DNA from: Novosphingobium sp. ERN07
Lineage (GTDB): Bacteria; Pseudomonadota; Alphaproteobacteria; Sphingomonadales; Sphingomonadaceae
Direction: 5' to 3'
DNA length: 64,000 nt
NCBI RefSeq assembly: GCF_012641335.1
Contig: NZ_JABAID010000001.1
Location: forward strand, 124,001-188,000
Made by a program: the position numbers and the translations under genes. The notes below the pieces were generated by a model. That model did not search any database and was not told the origin of the DNA. It was given only the letters and a program-made list of their open reading frames with translations. This document shows, piece by piece, positions 61,546 to 64,000 of the stretch. Each line of letters starts with the position of its first letter. Within the stretch, counting starts at the first letter, position 1.

Positions 61546-64000
61546 CAGGCCGCAGCACCCGCATCGATTTCAGCCACCACGTCTTCGCAGCGCGCGCACA
61601 GCGCACCATCTTCCGTCACTTCGGGAAGCAGGCGCCAGCAACGGCCGCACTTGTGGTCGGTTGAGCGCCCAATTTCGAATTTTACGGGGTGAAGGCCGCG
61701 GGTTTCCGCGACAGTTTCCAAGCTCATTGCTTCTGGCTGTCCTTCGACAACCTTGAATCGAGAAACAATCGTAAGTTCAGCAAAGTCCACCGAGCCAAGG
61801 ATAGCAGCCGTTTCTGAATTGTAGCTGACTCCGACGACTTCTGCCTCCAATGAAGATCCCAACGCCTTTTCCCGGCGCAACGGTTCGATGGCTTCATTCA
61901 CCGTCTGGCGAAGCGCACGAAGTTCGGTCCAGCGGGCTTCGTCCACGGTAACCGCAGGCACGTCCGGCCATTCCAGCAGATGCACGCTGTCACTGCCCGG
62001 ATAGCGCGACTGCCAAACTTCTTCCGCCGTGAACACCAGCACCGGCGCGCCATAGCGGACCAGCGCGTGGAACAGCGTGTCGAGCACGATGCGATAGGCC
62101 CGGCGCTTTGCGTCCGAAGGCGCATCGCAGTAGAGGCTGTCCTTGCGGATATCGAAGAAGAACGCCGAAAGGTCTTCGTTGCAGAAGTCGGTCAGCGCGC
62201 GGACATACGTGTTGTAGTCGAAGTCCTCGACAGCCTGCCGCAGCGTGGCGTCCAGCTTGCCCAGCAGGCCGAGCATGTACTGCTCCAGCTCGGGCATTTC
62301 CGCCACCGGCAGCCGCTCGTCCTCGGTAAAGCCTTCCAGCGCCCCCAGCAGGTAGCGATAGGTGTTGCGCAGCTTGCGGTACTGGTCGGCAACGCCCTGG
62401 AGGATCTCCTTGCCGATGCGGTGGTCCTCGGTGAAATCCACCGAGAGCGCCCAGAGCCGCAGAATATCCGCGCCGTAATCGCGCATCAGATCGATCGGGC
62501 TGATCGTGTTGCCGAGCGACTTGGACATCTTCATGCCCTTCTGGTCCATCGTGAACCCGTGCGTCAGCACCGCGTCATAAGGCGCCCGCCCGCGCGTGGC
62601 GCAGCTTTCCAGCAGCGAGGACTGGAACCAGCCGCGATGCTGGTCAGACCCTTCGAGGTAGAGATTGGCAGGCCACTGCAGGTCAGGCCAACGCCCCGAT
62701 TCCAGCACGAAGGCATGGGTCGAGCCGCTGTCGAACCACACGTCAAGAATGTCGGTGACGCGCTCGTAATCCTCGAGCTTGTATTTATCGCCCAGATATT
62801 CCTGCGCGTGCTCCTCGTCCCACGCATCCACGCCGCCCGCCATGACGGCAGCGACGATGCGCGCGTTCACTTCCGGATCGTTGAGGTACTGCCCAGTCTT
62901 GCGATCGACGAACAGCGTGATCGGCACACCCCACGCGCGCTGGCGCGAAAGCACCCAGTCAGGACGGCCTTCGACCATCGCGCCGATGCGGTTGCGGCCC
63001 TTTTCGGGAACGAAGCGCGTGTCGGCGATGGCCTTGGTGGCCTTCTCGCGCAGGGTGCCGCCCTCGGCCTCGCGATCCATCGGCACGAACCACTGGGGCG
63101 TGCAGCGATAGATCACCTTGGCCTTGGAACGCCACGAATGCGGATAGGAATGCTTGTAATCGGCAGACGCCGCCAGCAATCCGCCCGCCTCGCGAAGATC
63201 CGAACAGATCGGACCATCGGGCGCGTTGAACTTGGGATTGATGACCGAGCCCTGCCCGCCGAGCCAGCCCCAGTCCTCACGATACTTGCCATCGCCCTGA
63301 ACCGCGAAGACCGGCTCGATCCCGTACGCCTTGCACAGCGCAAAGTCGTCCTCGCCATGATCGGGAGCCATGTGGACAAGGCCCGTGCCGCTGTCGGTGG
63401 TGACGAAGTCGCCGGGCAGCATCGGACGCGGCTTGGCGAAAAACCCGCCGAGTGCATGCATCGGGTGGCGGCAGATGGTTCCGGCGAGGTCGGAGCCTTT
63501 GAACTGGTATGTTCTCGGATTGAAGTTGCTTTGCTCGAAGCCGACTCCAGTCCTTCGCTTAAATTCGTCTTGGAGATCGGACGCGACAAGGAACGAACAT
63601 GAACCAAGCGGACCATCGGTCTGCATGAAAAGCGTATACTCAACCTCCGGCCCATAAGCCAAAGCCTGGTTCACCGGGATCGTCCACGGCGTCGTCGTCC
63701 AGATCACCGCATAAGCGCCGACCAGTTCGGCAATCGGCGACTCAACGATCTCGAACGCCACGTCGATCTGGGTCGAGACAATGTCCTCATACTCGACCTC
63801 CGCCTCAGCCAGCGCGGTCTTTTCGACCGGTGACCACATCACCGGCTTGGCCCCGCGATAGAGCTGGCCGCTTTCCGCAAACTTCAGCAGTTCGCGCACG
63901 ATGGTGCCCTCGGCTTGGCTATCCATCGTCAGGTAGGGATTGTCCCAATCGCCATTGATGCCGAGGCGCTTCAATTGCTCGCGCTGCACGTCGACCCACT
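61545..64000 (-). CDS. ileS: Isoleucyl-tRNA synthetase, truncated at window edge
   Basis: The C-terminal 818 or so codons of IleS, charging tRNA-Ile; the N-terminus with HIGH lies beyond 64000. The KMSKS loop is GMKMSKSLGNT, and WFDSGSTHAFVLE is the usual active-site neighbour. The C-terminal zinc finger is CGRCWRLLPEV and CARCEDVV. Two internal stretches, about 61700-61860 and 63480-63650, use far more A/T-ending codons than the rest, although the protein stays normal. Confidence 0.97.
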   Translation of the reverse strand, partial: WVDVQREQLKRLGINGDWDNPYLTMDSQAEGTIVRELLKFAESGQLYRGAKPVMWSPVEKTALAEAEVEYEDIVSTQIDVAFEIVESPIAELVGAYAVIWTTTPWTIPVNQALAYGPEVEYTLFMQTDGPLGSCSFLVASDLQDEFKRRTGVGFEQSNFNPRTYQFKGSDLAGTICRHPMHALGGFFAKPRPMLPGDFVTTDSGTGLVHMAPDHGEDDFALCKAYGIEPVFAVQGDGKYREDWGWLGGQGSVINPKFNAPDGPICSDLREAGGLLAASADYKHSYPHSWRSKAKVIYRCTPQWFVPMDREAEGGTLREKATKAIADTRFVPEKGRNRIGAMVEGRPDWVLSRQRAWGVPITLFVDRKTGQYLNDPEVNARIVAAVMAGGVDAWDEEHAQEYLGDKYKLEDYERVTDILDVWFDSGSTHAFVLESGRWPDLQWPANLYLEGSDQHRGWFQSSLLESCATRGRAPYDAVLTHGFTMDQKGMKMSKSLGNTISPIDLMRDYGADILRLWALSVDFTEDHRIGKEILQGVADQYRKLRNTYRYLLGALEGFTEDERLPVAEMPELEQYMLGLLGKLDATLRQAVEDFDYNTYVRALTDFCNEDLSAFFFDIRKDSLYCDAPSDAKRRAYRIVLDTLFHALVRYGAPVLVFTAEEVWQSRYPGSDSVHLLEWPDVPAVTVDEARWTELRALRQTVNEAIEPLRREKALGSSLEAEVVGVSYNSETAAILGSVDFAELTIVSRFKVVEGQPEAMSLETVAETRGLHPVKFEIGRSTDHKCGRCWRLLPEVTEDGALCARCEDVVAEIDAGAAA

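Noticed and set aside
61980..63602. 540-codon plus-strand open frame opposite ileS
   Set aside because: Antisense to ileS, which carries KMSKS and the zinc finger; no motif in the shadow.

Overview
The window is high-GC alphaproteobacterial DNA. Gene content (split cobalamin methionine synthase next to metF and an ArsR-methyltransferase regulator, LptE/LptC/LptA, DUF3576 and DUF3035 lipoproteins, sphingan-like polysaccharide genes) points to Sphingomonadales, most likely Novosphingobium or a relative. This is inferred from content and style, not from a marker gene. No rRNA, tRNA, CRISPR array, insertion sequence or integrase was seen.

Layout. 1-10.7 kb is mostly housekeeping: a partial CPA2 antiporter, the methionine/one-carbon operon (regulator-metF-methionine synthase in two pieces), small lipoproteins, a ribbon-helix-helix protein, an acetoacetyl-CoA reductase with PhaR-like palindromes upstream, and an outer-membrane-like protein. 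10.7-14.8 kb is leuS-lptE-holA. 15-44 kb is a large exopolysaccharide locus: priming glycosyltransferase, nucleotide-sugar dehydrogenase, glycosyltransferases, Wza and Wzc export/kinase proteins, two sulfotransferase-like proteins, a 2OG-Fe(II) oxygenase, a GMC oxidoreductase, polymerase, two acyltransferases, a Wzx flippase, methyltransferases and an rmlACDB operon. Inside it sits a two-gene module resembling the head-spike proteins of gene transfer agents (37.6-39.9 kb).

44.2-53.7 kb is a lasso-peptide biosynthetic cluster. It has a PqqD-type leader-binding protein (B1), a B2 transglutaminase-like protease, an asparagine-synthetase-like cyclase (C), an ABC exporter (D), an HPr-kinase-like protein, a class I methyltransferase, a nucleotidyltransferase and a 2OG-oxygenase-like protein. 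The precursor is a 51-codon GTG-start gene at 47336-47491 on the minus strand. Its leader carries YxxPxLxxxGxxxxLT, and the predicted core is GMSAAGSDAMLMLNMMGV, with Gly1 and Asp8 placed for an eight-residue macrolactam ring. The combination of kinase, methyltransferase and oxygenase with a Met-rich core that has no C-terminal Ser is the most unusual part of the window.

54-64 kb returns to envelope and housekeeping functions: a small secreted membrane protein with a strong terminator, a second polymerase-like protein and its partner, lptA-lptC, an RNase D-like protein, ugd, ung, a DUF3035 lipoprotein, lspA and a 5'-truncated ileS.

Many neighbouring genes overlap by 1-4 bases (ATGA, GTGA, TGATG), so translational coupling inside operons is common. 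Several starts are GTG or TTG.
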